A stretch of DNA of 64,000 nucleotides from Termitomyces sp. T153 (lineage: Eukaryota; Basidiomycota; Agaricomycetes; Agaricales; Lyophyllaceae), in the NCBI GenBank assembly GCA_018296165.2, contig JACKQL020000045.1:62001-126000 (forward strand), in the 5' to 3' direction. A program made the position numbers and the translations under genes. Every line of letters begins with the position of its first letter. Position 1 is the stretch's first letter. The notes beneath the pieces are model-generated. The model made no database searches. It was not told the origin of the DNA and saw nothing but the letters and a program-made list of their open reading frames with translations. Positions 1-10,352 of the stretch are shown here, piece after piece.

Positions 1-443
1 CTGGGACATCTGGGGCCACCAGTAGTTCTATGATACTAACTCTAGTATCCTCCACTGCTTGGAGTGCCCTACAATGTGGGAGTCATGGTGTTGCTTCACA
101 ATCCTCTGACAGAGCTCTGGGATGTTGGGGATATAGATATGGTCTCAGAAGGTCAGGATTCCATCTTGGAGGGCCCATTCATCAGCACAGACTGCCTTAA
201 CATCAGTAGCATGCCCTGACCTCAGTGTTCAAGTGGCCTGTGCCACAAGCTCCTGTTGACCATCCCTATTACCCCATCAGATGTCCTGGAGAATGTCCAC
301 CTCTGCTCTGTTGACAACTAGGCCCTCCATGGCTTGGATTGTGAACAATTTGGGGCAGAGAAGCATGATGTTACTATTATCCCCTTCCTCCATTCTGTAG
401 TCTGCCCTCTAAGACAGGGTGTCTAGTTTCCCCATGCTCTGGC
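1..443 (-). mobile_element. Gy2-a Gypsy element, 3' part (RNase H to integrase remnant)
   Basis: Minus-strand remnant of a Ty3/Gypsy polyprotein (RNase H end to integrase zinc-binding region). It aligns with the integrase/RNase H part of Gy2-b at 42700-43100, starting with the same integrase segment (reverse complement of 'catctggggccaccagtagt'). It stops at the target duplication 439-443 (CTGGC) and resumes at 20435, so 1-443 and 20430-24453 are one element split by Gy1-outer. The reading frame has many stops and the sequence is nearly free of CpG. The rest of the element, including its 3' LTR, lies beyond the window start. Confidence 0.85.
439..443. repeat. Target site duplication (left) of Gy1-outer
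   Basis: CTGGC at 439-443, immediately before the LTR start TGTCA, is repeated exactly at 20430-20434, immediately after the LTR end TGACA. Removing the insert and one copy restores the Gy2 sequence seen uninterrupted at about 43088. Confidence 0.95.
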
Positions 444-1403
444 TGTCACAACCTGCTCCCTAGACCCCAACACTGCCCCCAGCCCCCCCAATGCTCCGCC
501 AATGCTCCGCCAAACTCCCCAACCCTTGCCCACCCTCCACACCCACTTTGGGCAACTCCAACACTTCCTCAGCAGACCCCGACGGCTCCTTGATCAACTC
601 CAACGCCTTCTCCACAGCAGTTGATGCATCCCCTGAATTTCCCTGGACTCCTGAGGCTTCCTCTGACCCCAGAACGATCTGCTTTCCAACTGATCCCATC
701 AGAATGTCACTGCAACCCAATCCAAGATCACACCCAACAACCGTCAACTCTGCGCAGTTCTGTCAAACCTGCCGCCATATCCTCTGCCCTCCAGAGCCGC
801 CCAGTAGTAAGTATATAAGTTGTAGAGTAACCCCTAGTACTTTAGTCTTGATATTGCATTTACTGGTTTCTTATGTCTTGTCTTTCGTCTCATCACTGTC
901 TCTATTTTTAGTTTTGAATCTATCTCTGTTCTCTGTCTTGTCTCGCCTTGTCTCCGCCTTGTCTTGACTGTGTATAGTTCCTTTGTCTTCCTAAGTTCCT
1001 TTCATCTCCAATGACAGTACAAACTCTGTGCATGTGCTACAACCTGAACATTCCTATGACAATCCTGGACCTCACTCCCCGCTCAGCCCAGGAACCCCTC
1101 ACGTCTTGGTGATCTTCCATCAAACTCTGGCTCTGCCCCCATCAACCGCGAAGCCTCCGCTTACCCTGCATTCTATTTGTGCACCCACAAACTTGTTCCA
1201 GCGCCCATCCAGATTTGACAACTAGTATACTTGGTCTTAGACGCCCCCAAACCACTCCAAACTTGCTTGGACTGCCCCCTAGCTCCCCCTCGCAAGTCCC
1301 TCTGCGCCAATACTGGATGCTTGGTTATAAGCACAGGACATTGCATCTGCCTAGTAAAGACTCACCAGTGTAGCTGAGCCCCCGTTGTCAGCAGAACCTG
1401 ACA
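444..1403 (+). repeat. Gy1-outer 5' LTR
   Basis: 960 bp, starts TGTCACAACC and ends ACCTGACA. It pairs with 19481-20429 (949 bp); the length difference is an 11-bp duplication of 'aatgctccgcc' near 490-512. It holds a TATA box at 812-819 and, 32 bp downstream, the predicted transcript start and self-primer at 844-855. Confidence 0.95.
812..855 (+). promoter_or_regulatory. Gy1-outer LTR core promoter with self-primer at predicted start
   Basis: TATATAAG at 812-819 is followed 32 bp later by AGTCTTGATATT (844-855). Its reverse complement AATATCAAGACT lies at 1405-1416, directly after the LTR. A transcript starting near 844 could fold back and prime its own reverse transcription, as described for the Tf1/sushi group. 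The start site is inferred from TATA spacing, not observed. Confidence 0.75.
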
Positions 1404-1416
1404 TAATATCAAGACT
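1404..1416 (+). promoter_or_regulatory. Gy1-outer primer-binding site (self-priming type)
   Basis: AATATCAAGACT at 1405-1416 is a perfect 12-nt complement of LTR positions 844-855. The flanking T1404 could add a G-U pair. It abuts the 5' LTR end, where a tRNA-primed element would show a TGG... tRNA 3'-end complement; none is present. Confidence 0.8.
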
Positions 1417-1436
1417 CTACTCTTACCCCATTCTCA

Positions 1437-2468
1437 ATGTCTGCATATAACCCTGCGTACAACCCCACCGGCTACCTAACCGACATCTATGATCGACCAG
1501 TACTGGAAAACCCCTATGCTCCATTCTACCCAGGCCCCTCCACAGATCAGTACATCCCTCGTCACTGGACTCCTGACCCCAACCAGGCATTCTACGCCCC
1601 CTCCATCAGCCAGAGAATACCTCTGGGCTAGTGCTGCCCTCCCACGTTCTCCGCCAATGGCAACAATCCCCATATGTACTCCGGAGGATACTCCGCAGCA
1701 CCCCCTAACCCCACCTACCTTCCTCCTGCCCACTATTACGCGTACCCAGTCTCTGCTGCAGCCCCAACCCCTCTGGGGCCTATGGATAATTTTCCCCCCC
1801 TCGTATGCCATTCCCTGCTCAAGCTCCTCCTTCTCCCAGGCAGCAAAGGGTCAAAGCTTATGCCCAACAACGCAACAAAGTCCTCTGCTTCCTCCGCCTC
1901 TCTCCCATGGAGTTCACAAGATGCACCTGCACCCTCCTCACCAACCTAGGTTACCCCGACACCTCCGCAACTCTGGAAGTCTGGGCGGATTGACTCCTCA
2001 ACTTCCATGAGCGCTATCTGCAAGGAAACCTCCTGAAGACTATGCAAGGCACCCTGGGCATTGACGATAACTTACAGAACGAGCTCCACACATTGGTCAA
2101 AGGAATCCACACCAGCCTGAACCCCCACCCCTTCAAAGACCCTCTAGACCCCACCCACTCCTTCTATGTGCAATGCGAGGAGCCCATCAGAACATAAAGC
2201 AAAGCCCCACCTTCCATTTCCCATCAGCAGGAAGAACTCAATGTGGCCTCCAGCATCTTGAGGAACCTCAACCCCACAGGGGGATTGTTTGACCAACCAG
2301 CCACCCATACCTTAGCCCTCTCTGCTTGCCCCTGGGCCAACTCCATCCCCAGCGCCTTCCAAACCTGGGACCAGCCCGCTGTCTCCAAACCCCACTCCAA
2401 TGGCCGCTCCCACACATTGATGATGACAACCAGACTCTCTCCTACATTGATGAGCCTGGTAACCCTGC
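1437..2468 (+). pseudogene. Gy1-outer gag N-terminal region, broken
   Basis: The first ATG after the LTR (1437) opens a frame for a Pro/Tyr/Asn-rich protein beginning MSAYNPAYNP, the same start as gag in Gy1-inner (MSAFNPAYNP). A TAG at 1629-1631 replaces the tryptophan codon TGG kept by Gy1-inner, a change expected from deamination. Frameshifts follow near 1800. The frame is cut at 2468 by the Gy1-inner insertion and resumes at 13265. Only the N-terminal, non-capsid part of gag is present here, and it has no recognisable domain. Function as gag is inferred from position. Confidence 0.7.
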
Positions 2469-3466
2469 TGTCACAACCCACTCCCTAGCTCCCTAGACAC
2501 TGCTCCCAACCCCTCCTGATTTCCCGCCTAACTCCCCTGAACCCCGCCCACACTTTCGCGCCCACACTGGACAACTCCAACGCTTCTCCAGCAAACCCCG
2601 ACGGCAACTCCCTCTCTGTAGCCATCAACACCCCCTTGAAACCTTCCCCCACCGTTCCTGGCCACGTCATACGTCCCCGACCCCCTACCCTAGTTTACCT
2701 GACCCGTCCCGGAGTGTCACAACGTCCCCGGAGCGGCTGTGCCCCCAACTGATCCCATCAGAATACCGCCACGGCCCAACATTGGATTGTACCCGACACC
2801 TGTTGACTCAGCACAGCTCCGTCGACCCCCGCCATCATATCTGCCACCCTCGGAGGCACCCAGTAGTCGGTATATAAGTCATAGAATAACTCCTTGAACT
2901 TTAGTCTTGATATTACATTTACCGGTTTCCTATGTTTCGTCTCTCATCTCGTCTCTATTTCTGTTTTTAGGTTTCAAATCTATCTTTTCTCAGTCTCGTC
3001 TCATCCCTGTCTCGTCTCAACTGTACATATTTCCTTTGTTCCTCTGAAGTTCCCTTGCTCCCTATGTCAGTACGAACTCTGCACACGCGCCACAACCTGA
3101 ACATTCTTAACGACAACTCCGGACCTCGCTACCCGCTCGGCCCTGGAACCCACCCAACCCCAGTAACCCCCCGTCCAGCTCCGACCCTGCCCCCATCAAC
3201 CGAGAAGCCTCCGCCTACCCGCAAACCCTTTGTGCGCCCACTAACTAGCCCCTGACACCTGCCCTGGGTCAACAACCAGTACCTTCAGTCTTAGACCCCC
3301 CTGAATCACTCAGGACTTGCTCAGGCCGCTCTCCCTAGGGACCCCCTTGCAAGCTTTCCCCACCTCTGCTCCAACTCCGGACGCCTGGTTATAAGCGCAG
3401 GACATCGCATCCGCCTAGTAAGGACTTGCCAGTGTACTGAGCCCTCGTCGTCAGCGGAACCTGACA
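2469..3466 (+). repeat. Gy1-inner 5' LTR
   Basis: 998 bp, TGTCACAACC...ACCTGACA. It is an almost exact copy of 12262-13259. TATA (TATATAAG) begins at 2871, and the predicted start and self-primer AGTCTTGATATTA is at 2903-2915. A pyrimidine-rich tract with repeated TCGTCTC lies downstream (about 2935-3035); I cannot assign it a role. Confidence 0.97.
2871..2915 (+). promoter_or_regulatory. Gy1-inner LTR core promoter and self-primer
   Basis: TATATAAG (2871-2878) with the 13-nt block AGTCTTGATATTA (2903-2915) starting 32 bp downstream. The same 32-bp spacing is found in Gy1-outer. The block is the exact reverse complement of the PBS at 3467-3479. Confidence 0.8.
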
Positions 3467-3479
3467 TAATATCAAGACT
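3467..3479 (+). promoter_or_regulatory. Gy1-inner primer-binding site, 13-nt self-complement
   Basis: TAATATCAAGACT starts at the first base after the 5' LTR and is perfectly complementary to 2903-2915. Tf1-type elements use the 5' end of their own mRNA, folded onto such a site, as primer. No tRNA-like complement is visible here. Confidence 0.85.
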
Positions 3480-3498
3480 CCCCCTTACCCCATTCTCA

Positions 3499-5893
3499 AT
3501 GTCTGCGTTTAACCCCGCATACAACCCCATCGGTTACCCAACCGACGCCTACGGCCGGCCCATACTGGAAAATTCCTATGCCCCATTCCACCCGGGTCCC
3601 TTCACGGACCAATACGTGCCCCGTCATTGGACCCCTGACCCCAACCAGGCGTTCTATGCCCCTTCCTTCCATCAGCCAGGGAATACCCCCAGGCTGGCGC
3701 TGCCCTCCCGCATTCCACACCGATGGCAACAACCCCCGTATCAACCCCGGAGGATACTCCACAGCACCCCCCAACCCCGCCTACCTCCCCCCCACCCATT
3801 ACTATGCATACCCAATCCCCGCTGCAGCCCCAGTCCCTCTGGAGGCCACGGATAACTATTCCCCCCCCCCCATTCACCGCTCAAACCCCTCCTTCTCCTA
3901 GGCAGCAAAGGATTAAAGCCTACGCCCAGCAAGCGACGAAGTCCTCCGCTTCCTCCGCCTGTCCCCGCGGAATTCGCAAGGTGTACCAGCACTCTCCTCA
4001 CCAACCTAGGCTACCCCGACGCCTCTGCAACTCCGGAGGTCTGGCGGATTGACTCCTTGACTTCCACAAACGCTACCTACAAGGGAACCTCCCGGAGAAA
4101 TCACAGCTGCTAGATCGACAACTTACGGAATGAGCTCCGGCTTGGTCGAAGAAATCCACACTAGCCGAACCTCCGCCCCTTCGAAGACCCTCTGGATCCG
4201 CCCGCTCCTTCCACTGCCGCGAGGAACCCGTTGGGACCTGAAGCCCCATCTTCCGTTCCCTGTCAGCAGGAAGAACTCAACGTGGCCTCCAGCATCTTGA
4301 GGAACCTCAACCCCGCGGGGGGTTGTTCGACCAACCCGCCGCCCACACCCTGGCTCTCTCCGCCCGGCCCCGGGCCAGCTCGGTGCCCAGCGCCTTCCAA
4401 ACCTGGGACCAACCGCCGTCCCCGAACTCTGCTCCCAACGGCCGCCCTTATACGTTGACGACGACAACAGGACCCTCTCCTATATCGGCGAGCCGGGCAA
4501 CCTTGCCGATGAACACCCCGCGCAATGGGCCCCAACGAGACCGACCCCCACTTTGATCTCCGTGCCCCTCGTAGCAATGCCCCTCCGCCCCGTCCCAACG
4601 CCCCAGTTCCCCGCGACAGCCCATAGGCCCCGGGGCGCCCCGACCCCTCTTTCCGTCAACTCCTCTTGTCCCCCGCCCACCCGATGCCTAATCCCCCACC
4701 GATGCAACTATTGGACCCCCAAACCCCAGAGGACCCCCTCCCCCTCGATGGGCCCCAGGACCTGCCCCGGGTAATGTAGGTCAAAACCCCGGTGGGGGAC
4801 CACCCAATGGCAGACTCCCGGGAGGATGGGGCCCAGCAATGGACAGCTTTACCCCCCAGCGTGGAAATGGAAATAACTACTACTACTACTACAACGCCGG
4901 ACCCCCACCTCGAACTCAAAATTCACAGGACGATACCCGCGACGCACTGGCCCGGGAAGGAAAGCTCAACATCCAGAAGCCCAAACCCTTCACCGGCCAC
5001 GACCCTCGAAAGTGGCAAATCTTCCTGACCCAGTGTTTAACTATGTTTCAAGCTAAGCCCATCACTTTTCAGCTTGAGAGCTCACGAGTGGCTTTTGCCG
5101 CATCATACTGACAGGGCATCGCCTTCGACCACTACACTGCGCTACTCCGGTTTGACCCAAACAATCCCATACTCTCCCATTCGCTCGCTTTCACCCAAGA
5201 GTTCTCGAGTAAGTTTGGCGTCTTTGACACCATAGCGGAGGCGGAGGAAAATCTCTTCAACCTCCGAATGTGCAACAACAAACGCTTCACGACCTTCATT
5301 GTACGATTCGAACAAGAGGCCTACGAGACCGGCTGGAATTACAACGCCCTCCGGTTTGCCCTCTGTCGTGCCCTACCCCAACGGATCAAGGACATCCTTT
5401 GCCTCGCGCCCAAACAAACCACCTACAACGGGTACAAGGCGCTCGTTACCCAGGTCGACCAACGTTATTGGGAAGACCGCAGCGAAAACACGGCGCCCCG
5501 GACCTTGTGGAACACCTCCAGTAACACCAACTGGCAGGCCGGGGCAACCAATGGCATCCGATCCTCAATCCCCGCTAACCCTGCTAACCCCGCACCCCGC
5601 TTCCCCCCGGGCCGAGGGGTCCCCAACACTAACTGACCCCCGGGGCAACGCCCACCCGCCCAGCTCAACGCCGCCGACCTCCATGACACCCCAGTACCCC
5701 TGGATACCAACCCCGATGATTGCGACGACATCCCGGGCCCCGCCAACGATCAGGAAGCCCTATGCGCAAACAGAATCCAGGACAGCCAGTGGATTGACGT
5801 GCCGGAGGAGACGCAGGAGAAATGACGGAAGGAGGGCGCGTGCATCCTATGTGGTGAGCAGGGACACTTTATTCGCAGTTGCCCTAAACAACA
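3499..5893 (+). pseudogene. gag: Gy1-inner gag (N-terminal region, capsid, zinc knuckle), disrupted
   Basis: Starts at ATG 3499 (MSAFNPAYNP). A 4-bp duplication (ttccttcc, about 3662-3669) relative to Gy1-outer, an 11-C run at 3861-3871 and further small indels break the first 1.3 kb. From 4839 a single frame encodes a retrotransposon Gag/capsid-type domain (about 4960-5500) with a KPFTGHDPRKW segment. A TGA at 5109-5111 replaces an expected Trp codon. That frame ends at 5634-5636. A CCHC zinc knuckle (C-X2-C-X4-H-X4-C) is encoded at 5841-5882 in the same frame, after further breaks. The product would package RNA in the virus-like particle. Whether the indels are real or assembly errors cannot be told here. 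Confidence 0.75.
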
Positions 5894-6043
5894 GGTGATG
5901 GGACGTGCCATGTGGATGATCGATGGAGAAGACTGTAACTACCAGTTCATGGAAAACGAGTCGGCGGTTTAGGTCTGGAAGACGCACTAGACTGCGGACC
6001 ACATCCCAACGTCTTCTCCACCCCAGCCACACTCCTCCGTGCA

Positions 6044-6588
6044 ATGATGCTCGCCCCAGACAACCCCCCAGCACACCTCCCCTCCCACTCCTCCACAAAT
6101 CTCCTCCTCCGCACCACTCTCCCCTTCACCGACACACCTGTCCCCACACTAGTCGACAGCGGCGCCACCAATAACTTTGTTGACAAATCCCTGGCAGCGC
6201 TTGCCCCACAACCCCTCCGCCACCTCCCCGCCCCAATCCCCCTCAAACTCTTTGACGGAGACTCTACCCCAGCGAGAGACATCACTCATTGCCTAGAAAC
6301 GACTCTGACCTTCGCCGACGGACAACAGCAAGAACTCCGACTACTCGTCACAAAATTACACCCTCCGCCCCCGTCGTCTTAGGATTCTCATGGCTCCGCT
6401 CCACCAATCCCCGCATCGATTGGCCCAGTCTCACCCTACGCCTCGACCGGGACAACCCCACCGGCTCCGGACTGGTACTCTTCCATGTCTCACCCCCCTC
6501 CGAGAGCTCCGAGACCATGATCAACCAACCCCGGACCCTGCCGCAACTTCGCTCTAGGTCTGCACGATTGTTCGTCATCTATGTCTGA
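6044..6588 (+). pseudogene. Gy1-inner first retropepsin-like domain (PR1)
   Basis: Encodes an aspartic-protease core with the catalytic triplet in LVDSGATNNFVD (Asp codon 6155-6157). A beta-strand-rich body follows, then a shift to the pol frame near 6370, the typical VLGFSWLRSTNP flap-end motif, and a TGA at 6586-6588. The sequence is clearly homologous to the second domain 470 nt downstream: LKLFDG matches LKLQLFDG, and WLRSTNPRIDW matches WLRDVNPDINW. Retropepsins normally occur once per polyprotein and act as dimers. The region is absent from Gy1-outer because of its deletion. Confidence 0.75.
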
Positions 6589-9500
6589 CTTGGCGGCTCG
6601 CTCAAGGTACTCCCCGCCCTTGTAGACAGTGGCGCCTCCGGTGTCTTCGTCAGCAACCAACTCGACCTCCGATGCAACGACCTCGACAGACCCCTCAAGC
6701 TCCAACTCTTTGATGGGAGCCCCGCCACGACAAGAATCACGCAGTACCACGACAACACCCTCACCCTCGATAATGACCTGCAGTTCCAGACCCGACTCCT
6801 CGTCACCCAACTACCCCCGTCGACCCCGATCGTGCTTGGACTCCCGTGGCTGCGAGACGTCAATCCTGACATCAACTGGAAGAACCTCACCATGCAATTC
6901 CCCAGCCCCAAAGCAAGCTTAGCGGCCGCCATCCACCTCCGCTTCCAGTCTATCCCTGACCCCGACACCACCCCGGACTCGACTGCTACACCTACGGTAC
7001 CCAACCCCATTGACTCCAGAAACCTCGACATTAAAATCATCGGCGCCGTCCCCTTTGCGCGCCTCCTACAAGAAGGCACCCCCGCCTTCCAGTTGCAAGT
7101 CACGCCAGCCCTACCGGAGGAATACCTCCGCGCAGGGACTACCATGCCAGAAAAGAAGATGGAGGAACAGATCCTATCCAAAGTAGTTCCCCCGGAGTAT
7201 CATAAGTTTGCTGACGTGTTCTCTGAAGGAAGTGCCAAGGAACTCCCTCCGCACCGCTCCTATGACCACCAGATCGACCTCGAAGAAGGCACCTCACCCC
7301 CGTTTGGCAAGATCTACAACATGTCTGAAATCGAGCTCCGGGCCCTGAAGGAATACCTTGACGACATGCTCGGCAAAGGTTTCATACATCCCTCGATCTC
7401 CGCGGCTGGCGCTCCGGTTCTGTTTGCCAAGAAAAAAGACGGATCCCTCCAACTCTGTGTGGATTATCGGGGACTCAACAAAGTCACCAAGAAGAACCGG
7501 TACCCCCTCCCCTTAATCGGAGACCTTGTTGATTGCCTTTGCAGCGCCAAGATTTACATGAAAATTGACCTTTGTTCCGGCTACAACAACATCCGGATCA
7601 CCCCGGGACATGAATGGAAGACCGCCTTTCGCACCCGCTACGGCCTCTTTGAGTATCTCGTAATGCCCTTCGGAATGACTAACTCCCCCGCCACCTTCCA
7701 GTACTTCATGAACGACATCTTCCATGACATGAACGACGTCTTTGTCATCGTATATTTGGACGATATCCTGATCTACTCGAATTCGCTGGCGGAGCATTTG
7801 GAGCACGTCCGCCGTGTCCTGGAACGACTCCGAGAGTATCACCTTCATGCTAAACCCGAAAAGTGCTCATTCCACACAGCGGAAGTCAAATATCTCGGGG
7901 TCATTGTCACCCCTGATGGTGTGCGCATGGACCCCGCCAAGGTCGACGCAATACTCAACTGGCCCTCTCCGCGGAACATCAAGGAGGTACAGTTGTTCTT
8001 GGGGTTTGCTAACTTCTATCGCCGCTTTATCGACAACTACTCCGGAATCACCAAACCCCTCAACCGGCTCACACAGAAGGACACCCCTTGGAATTGGGAC
8101 AGCAAGTGCCAGAGCGTATTCCTTCTCCTGAAGAAGGCCTTCACCTCTGCTCCGGTCCTCCGCCATTTTGACCCCTCCCTACCGATCATGCTCGAATGTG
8201 ACGCCTCCAACTATGCTATCGCCGGGATACTCTCCCAGTCGGACTTGGGAGGCAAGGATCTCTGCCCCGTCGCCTTCTACACCCGATCAATGATCCCAGC
8301 AGAACTCAACTATGACATTTACGACAAGGAACTCCTCGCAATCGTCGAAGCCTTTTGTCAGTGGTGGGCCTACCTCGAAGGGTCCCCGCACCACATCCAA
8401 GTCTACTCCGATCACAACAACCTGCAATATTTCACGACCACAAAACAGCTCAGCCGCTGCCAGGCTCAATGGTCCAAAACCCTTTCGGAGTACGATTTTA
8501 CCATTCACTACCGCCCCGGGCAACTCGGCGCAAAGCCTGACGCTCTCACTCAGAGACCCGACGTGTATCTGAAGAAATCGTTTGAAACCGAACGAAATGC
8601 ATTCAACCATCGAGTGGTAATCCCACCCAAACATCTACATGCTGTGCTGATTTTAAAAGAAGAAGGAATCCTCCAGCAAATCAGGAATTCACCCCCGGAC
8701 CCCTTCTTCAACCAGCACAACCCCCGCAACAACCCCGATGAGTCGAGCATAGACAACCCCTTTTTGCTATCCCCGGACCACCGCCTGCTGCTCCGGAACG
8801 GACAAATCTATGCCCCGGACCACAAGTCAATTCGCCTCAACATACTCCGGCAGCACCACGATCACAAACTCCGGGGGCACCCAGGAATTCGTAAGACCCT
8901 TCAACTCATTTCCTGGACTTATTTTTGGCCAGGAATGAAGAAGGACGTTACGCAATATGTAAGAGCCTGCAAACCCTGCCTACGGGCCAAAGTACCCCGC
9001 CATCGCCCCCATGGATTATTGAAACCCCTCCCCGTCGGTTGCCGCCCCTGGTCTTCAATATCGATGGATCATATCGTTGAACTCCCCGACTCCAAAGGTT
9101 TCGATGCAATCCTCGTTGTCGTCTGCCGCCTTACCAAGCAAGCCTTCTTTATTCCCTGCCACACCACTGACACTGCCCCGGATTTTGCCAAGCTATTTCT
9201 AGAACACGTATTCTCCAAACACGGACTTCCCAACGACATCGTCTCCGACCATGGACCCCTATTCGTATCTCATTTCTGGCAATTGCTGTGCAAGGCACTC
9301 GAGATCAAAACCAGCCTCTCTACCGCCTACCACCCAGAAACCGACGGGCAAACCGAGCGCGTAAACCAGATGTTAGAACAGTATCTTCGCCTCTACGTTA
9401 ACTATTTACAGAATGACTGGCGCGCGGAGCTTCCCCTCGCCGAATTCACCTACAACAACACACCTCACTCCGCCACCGGAGTTTCCCCCTTTTACGCCAA

Positions 9501-9852
9501 CAAGGGCTACAATCCTCGACTCACGCTGTCCCTCAAAGACATCCCCTCCCACGTTGCCCACAAAGTCACCAAGGACCTCCAATCCCTCCACCAATTCCTC
9601 CGGGATGAGATCGACACCGCCAACCAAGCCTACTCCAAGCACGCCGACGCCCGTCGCAAGCCAACCCCTGACTGGCCCCCCGGCACCTTGGTCTGGCTCG
9701 ACCAACAAAATCTTAAGACCCGGAGGCCTTCCATCAAACTCGACCACAAACGCCTCGGCCCATTCAAGATCCTCCAGAAGGTCTCCACCCACGCTTACAA
9801 GCTCAACCTGCCTCCGGGCCTGAAGGGCCTCCACCCTGTGTTCCACGTTTGA
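6589..9852 (+). CDS. pol: Gy1-inner Pol: second protease, reverse transcriptase, RNase H, integrase
   Basis: Open from the TGA at 6586-6588 to the TGA at 9850-9852; the first ATG is 6832 (1,006 residues from there), but the protease lies upstream of it, so translation as part of a Gag-Pol chain is assumed. In order it encodes a second retropepsin (DSGA, Asp codon 6625-6627); RT with LPLIGDL, LCSGYNNI and the catalytic YLDD at 7753-7764; RNase H (ECDASNYA, DKELLA, YSDHNNL); the integrase HHCC zinc domain (about 8850-8990); and the integrase core. In the core, D 9067, D 9247 and E 9355 give a D-X35-E spacing. A GPF-type module precedes HPVFHV. All visible catalytic residues are intact. The stop replaces the Arg codon CGA that Gy1-outer still has (CGA to TGA at a CpG), cutting off the chromodomain. 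Confidence 0.93.
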   Translation, partial: LGGSLKVLPALVDSGASGVFVSNQLDLRCNDLDRPLKLQLFDGSPATTRITQYHDNTLTLDNDLQFQTRLLVTQLPPSTPIVLGLPWLRDVNPDINWKNLTMQFPSPKASLAAAIHLRFQSIPDPDTTPDSTATPTVPNPIDSRNLDIKIIGAVPFARLLQEGTPAFQLQVTPALPEEYLRAGTTMPEKKMEEQILSKVVPPEYHKFADVFSEGSAKELPPHRSYDHQIDLEEGTSPPFGKIYNMSEIELRALKEYLDDMLGKGFIHPSISAAGAPVLFAKKKDGSLQLCVDYRGLNKVTKKNRYPLPLIGDLVDCLCSAKIYMKIDLCSGYNNIRITPGHEWKTAFRTRYGLFEYLVMPFGMTNSPATFQYFMNDIFHDMNDVFVIVYLDDILIYSNSLAEHLEHVRRVLERLREYHLHAKPEKCSFHTAEVKYLGVIVTPDGVRMDPAKVDAILNWPSPRNIKEVQLFLGFANFYRRFIDNYSGITKPLNRLTQKDTPWNWDSKCQSVFLLLKKAFTSAPVLRHFDPSLPIMLECDASNYAIAGILSQSDLGGKDLCPVAFYTRSMIPAELNYDIYDKELLAIVEAFCQWWAYLEGSPHHIQVYSDHNNLQYFTTTKQLSRCQAQWSKTLSEYDFTIHYRPGQLGAKPDALTQRPDVYLKKSFETERNAFNHRVVIPPKHLHAVLILKEEGILQQIRNSPPDPFFNQHNPRNNPDESSIDNPFLLSPDHRLLLRNGQIYAPDHKSIRLNILRQHHDHKLRGHPGIRKTLQLISWTYFWPGMKKDVTQYVRACKPCLRAKVPRHRPHGLLKPLPVGCRPWSSISMDHIVELPDSKGFDAILVVVCRLTKQAFFIPCHTTDTAPDFAKLFLEHVFSKHGLPNDIVSDHGPLFVSHFWQLLCKALEIKTSLSTAYHPETDGQTERVNQMLEQYLRLYVNYLQNDWRAELPLAEFTYNNTPHSATGVSPFYANKGYNPRLTLSLKDIPSHVAHKVTKDLQSLHQFLRDEIDTANQAYSKHADARRKPTPDWPPGTLVWLDQQNLKTRRPSIKLDHKRLGPFKILQKVSTHAYKLNLPPGLKGLHPVFHV

Positions 9853-10087
9853 CTCCTTGAAAGGCATGCTCCAGACCCCTTCCCCGGCCAACGCCCCAGC
9901 CGACTGCCCCCCGTCAAAGTCGAGGACGAGTATCACTATGAGGTCGACAAGATCCTCGACTGCCCGGGTAGTTCGCGGCTGGCTCCAGTACTTGGTCTGC
10001 TGGAAGGGCTACGGACCTGAGGACAACATGTGGGAACCCCAAAAGAACCTTGACAGAGCCCCCGACAAACTCCAGGACTTTCACTGA
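9853..10087 (+). pseudogene. Gy1-inner chromodomain, detached by stop and frameshift
   Basis: Continues the Pol frame after the TGA ([12 protein letters not shown], then [13 protein letters not shown]). A +1 frameshift near 9965 follows, after which [20 protein letters not shown] and NLDRAPDKLQDFH are encoded to the TGA at 10085-10087. The Y-V/W-KGY-W-EP pattern is the chromodomain signature of integrase C-termini in chromoviruses, thought to steer integration to heterochromatin. Gy1-outer has the same domain at 17068-17226. Confidence 0.85.
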
Positions 10088-10352
10088 CGGAATCCCACCA
10101 AGCCCCAGAACCCCCGGGACTGACCCAACACAGATGGCAATAGTGGGCGTAACCCCCGCCTCTGGGTTCACCAGGGATTCAACTCCCACCAATACTCTCC
10201 TATGTGTTTCCACTTACTCCTTTCCTCGCTCTATCTGAAACTTCCCACACTCAGCAGAAGGACCAAAGACTGTATAGGAACAAGTAGTGTACAGGTATAT
10301 ACTCGAACAAGAAGGGGCAGGGAACAAGTCAACGACGGGGTCCGAATTCCCC

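Noticed and set aside
2935..3035. Possible leader intron in the Gy1 LTR (TTTTTAG acceptor-like site)
   Set aside because: Pyrimidine-rich tract with an AG, but no convincing donor or branch site conserved between both Gy1 copies.
6579..7181. 200-residue minus-strand ORF opposite the protease
   Set aside because: Lies wholly over the protease/RT start of Gy1 pol, whose coding signal is clear. No motif on the minus strand.
9406..9936. 176-residue minus-strand ORF over the integrase
   Set aside because: It is the complement of an intact integrase frame in CpG/GC-rich sequence. The equivalent in Gy1-outer is not conserved as coding. A shadow.
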